Source: Candidatus Hodarchaeum mangrovi (GTDB taxonomy: Archaea; Asgardarchaeota; Heimdallarchaeia; Hodarchaeales; Hodarchaeaceae). Taken from it: a stretch of DNA of 56,250 bases. Below are positions 54,923-56,250 of this stretch, piece after piece (the stretch's first letter is position 1; each line of letters begins with the position of its first letter). A program made the position numbers and the translations under genes. The notes under the pieces were generated by a model. The model saw only the letters and a list, made by a program, of their open reading frames with translations. It searched no databases and was not told where the DNA came from. Location: the NCBI GenBank assembly GCA_016839515.1, contig JAEOUE010000054.1, forward strand, positions 1 through 56,250, read 5' to 3'.

Positions 54923-56250
54923 ATGTCATTTGAGATTTTTAAAGTAGAAGGATGCGGGAGATTGGGACAATTCAAAGATATTCAATTTGAAACTCCAAAT
55001 TTATTTTTATCACGTTATTATTCTGAAAATGAATCACAAACAACACTTAACCACACTCTTAATGAGATTAAAAAGCTTTCAGGGATTCAACCTGCCTTTA
55101 AAATGGACATACCAGCCGATTACAGCATTAAATGTATTAATTATCCTTCATTACAAACTCAGAATAAAAATATTGATGAACTAAAAGCATTGGAAGATTT
55201 ATTTCCTATAAATACTTTAGAAACATCTGTACCTACCTTTCATGTCATTCCTTGGGACACTTCTAGTCTATATCTTAATGAAGGTGAAAGTTTCATTGAA
55301 AGACTTAATCAATTAAAGAAAATAGACATTAGAAATTCAAATTTTTTTGTATTAAATGTACCCTTTCAACAGAAAGAACTCACAATACCTCCCCCTTCTT
55401 TTGTGTCTGTTCTTATGCTTGGTGATATCTCTTCTCTCCTAAATCATCCAAAATTCTTATTACAATATATTCGATCAGTTCAACAAATAACCCCTCCTAA
55501 TGTAACGCTTTTTGCTCCAATGGTACCAAGTAGTTATATGCCGTTTTTAAATTATTTGGGTATTGATTTCTTTGATTTTACATATTTAGACATATTTTAC
55601 TCAGATACTAAAATAAAAAATGATTTTATTCTAGATTTAAACCCAACTACTAAAAATTTTACAGATGTTCTCACATTAATTAAGAGAGCTATTGATTCAG
55701 GAAATTTAAGAAATTTAGTTCGAATCTATGCGAATTCAAATCCCTCTTTAAAGACAATGTTAAAATTAGCTGATTCCATAAACATTTTTGAAGAAAATAC
55801 TCCTATTTATTTTAAGAAAAAGATGTTTTGCACAGATGAAACAGATTTAACTAGAGTAGAAGTTATAAGATTTCGTGAAAGGATCGCTTCACGGTATTTT
55901 CCTCCCTCTAAATTGAAAGGTGTAATTTTTCTTCCATGTTCTGCAAAGAAACCTTATTCAACTTCTAAATCCCATCGATTGTTTCATAATGTAATAAAAC
56001 GAACCTTAAAAAGTAAACGTCATTCAATTTTAGAATTAATACTTACTAGTCCTCTGGGGGTTGTTCCAAGAGAACTTGAATATACTTTTCCTGCAGGTCA
56101 TTATGATATTCCAGTAACTGGCCATTGGAGTGATCTAGAAAAAAAACATCTTGCCCAAGATATTAGTTCGATTCTGTCAAAAATTGACTTCTCAATTCCT
56201 TTAGTTGGATATGTAAAAGGATCTGAAAGAAAAGTCTTAAAAAAAGTTTG
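54923..56250 (+). CDS. arcS: archaeosine synthase ArcS (partial, runs off the right edge)
   Basis: An open frame of 442 codons begins at ATG 54923 with GGAG 6 bases upstream and is still open at the end of the window. PCSAKKPYSTSKSH (about 338-351) and the later SPLGVVPRELEYTFPAGHYD, IPVTGHWSDLEKKHLA, are signatures of archaeosine synthase, the TGT-paralogue that makes G+ at position 15 of archaeal tRNAs. The TGT-like N-terminal half is present but diverged. The 3' part (including any PUA domain) lies outside the window. Divergent from the pseudo-FtsZ gene with about 260 bases between. Confidence 0.93.
   Translation, partial: MSFEIFKVEGCGRLGQFKDIQFETPNLFLSRYYSENESQTTLNHTLNEIKKLSGIQPAFKMDIPADYSIKCINYPSLQTQNKNIDELKALEDLFPINTLETSVPTFHVIPWDTSSLYLNEGESFIERLNQLKKIDIRNSNFFVLNVPFQQKELTIPPPSFVSVLMLGDISSLLNHPKFLLQYIRSVQQITPPNVTLFAPMVPSSYMPFLNYLGIDFFDFTYLDIFYSDTKIKNDFILDLNPTTKNFTDVLTLIKRAIDSGNLRNLVRIYANSNPSLKTMLKLADSINIFEENTPIYFKKKMFCTDETDLTRVEVIRFRERIASRYFPPSKLKGVIFLPCSAKKPYSTSKSHRLFHNVIKRTLKSKRHSILELILTSPLGVVPRELEYTFPAGHYDIPVTGHWSDLEKKHLAQDISSILSKIDFSIPLVGYVKGSERKVLKKV

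Noticed and set aside
54987..55184. short open frame at the right end
   Set aside because: It lies in another frame inside the arcS coding region, which has clear family motifs.

Overview
The window is AT-rich archaeal DNA, most likely from an Asgard archaeon. The archaeal markers are a CDC48-type double AAA ATPase, ribose-1,5-bisphosphate isomerase, the repair proteins NreA and EndoQ, GTP cyclohydrolase IV, archaeal-type ArfC, an SRP RNA with an archaeal 5'/3' closing helix, and archaeosine synthase. The Asgard assignment rests on an Arf-like and a Rab/Ras-like small GTPase, many roadblock/LC7 and longin-like domains, and two tubulin/FtsZ-superfamily proteins. Genus-level placement is not possible from sequence reading alone. 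Shine-Dalgarno sites of the GGTGAT/GGAG type precede many genes. TTG and GTG starts are common, and at least one gene looks leaderless.

Layout. 1-7.3 kb: a leftward cluster that reads in transcription order as a 1171-residue coiled-coil protein, an FtsZ/tubulin-like GTPase, an all-helical protein, and a coiled-coil protein whose zinc ribbon lies behind an in-frame TGA. 7.5-13 kb: CinA-like protein, CDC48, Arf-like GTPase with an extra C-terminal domain, and ribose-1,5-bisphosphate isomerase. 13-18.3 kb: a leftward operon of roadblock protein, zinc-ribbon protein, longin-like protein, EndoQ and NreA. 18.46-18.77 kb: SRP RNA. 19-23 kb: winged-helix regulator, Maf pyrophosphatase, aminotransferase plus tryptophanase, zinc-ribbon protein. 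23.0-24.05 kb: an AT-rich stretch without genes. 24-26 kb: an amidohydrolase overlapping arfC of riboflavin synthesis. 26-32 kb: Yip1-like membrane protein, two adjacent roadblock proteins, an HTH regulator, a Rab-like GTPase with a co-transcribed partner, and a MinD/ParA-like ATPase fused to a longin-like domain.

32.5-44 kb: mptA, membrane proteins (one with zinc ribbon plus RDD), MazG and Nudix housecleaning enzymes, a PH-like/coiled-coil protein overlapping a glutaminyl-cyclase-like M28 enzyme, GNAT acetyltransferase, DUF2080-like protein, HEAT-repeat protein, aminotransferase and a roadblock-like protein. 44-56 kb: mostly unrecognised proteins, including a TPR/beta-sandwich adaptor-like protein, a membrane protein with a HEPN-like tail, and a degenerate FtsZ-fold protein fused to a longin-like domain. 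It ends in arcS, which runs off the window.

How it fits together. Metabolic and repair genes are ordinary archaeal ones. The distinctive layer is the set of eukaryote-like regulatory parts: small GTPases, eight roadblock or longin-like proteins, and two tubulin-superfamily proteins. They occur as fusions (GTPase plus extra domain, MinD plus longin, FtsZ fold plus longin) and as operon partners of coiled-coil or repair proteins. The best candidates for undescribed biology are the FtsZ-like/coiled-coil cassette at 0.25-7.3 kb, the pseudo-FtsZ-longin fusion at 53.3-54.7 kb, and the MinD-longin fusion at 30.2-31.9 kb.
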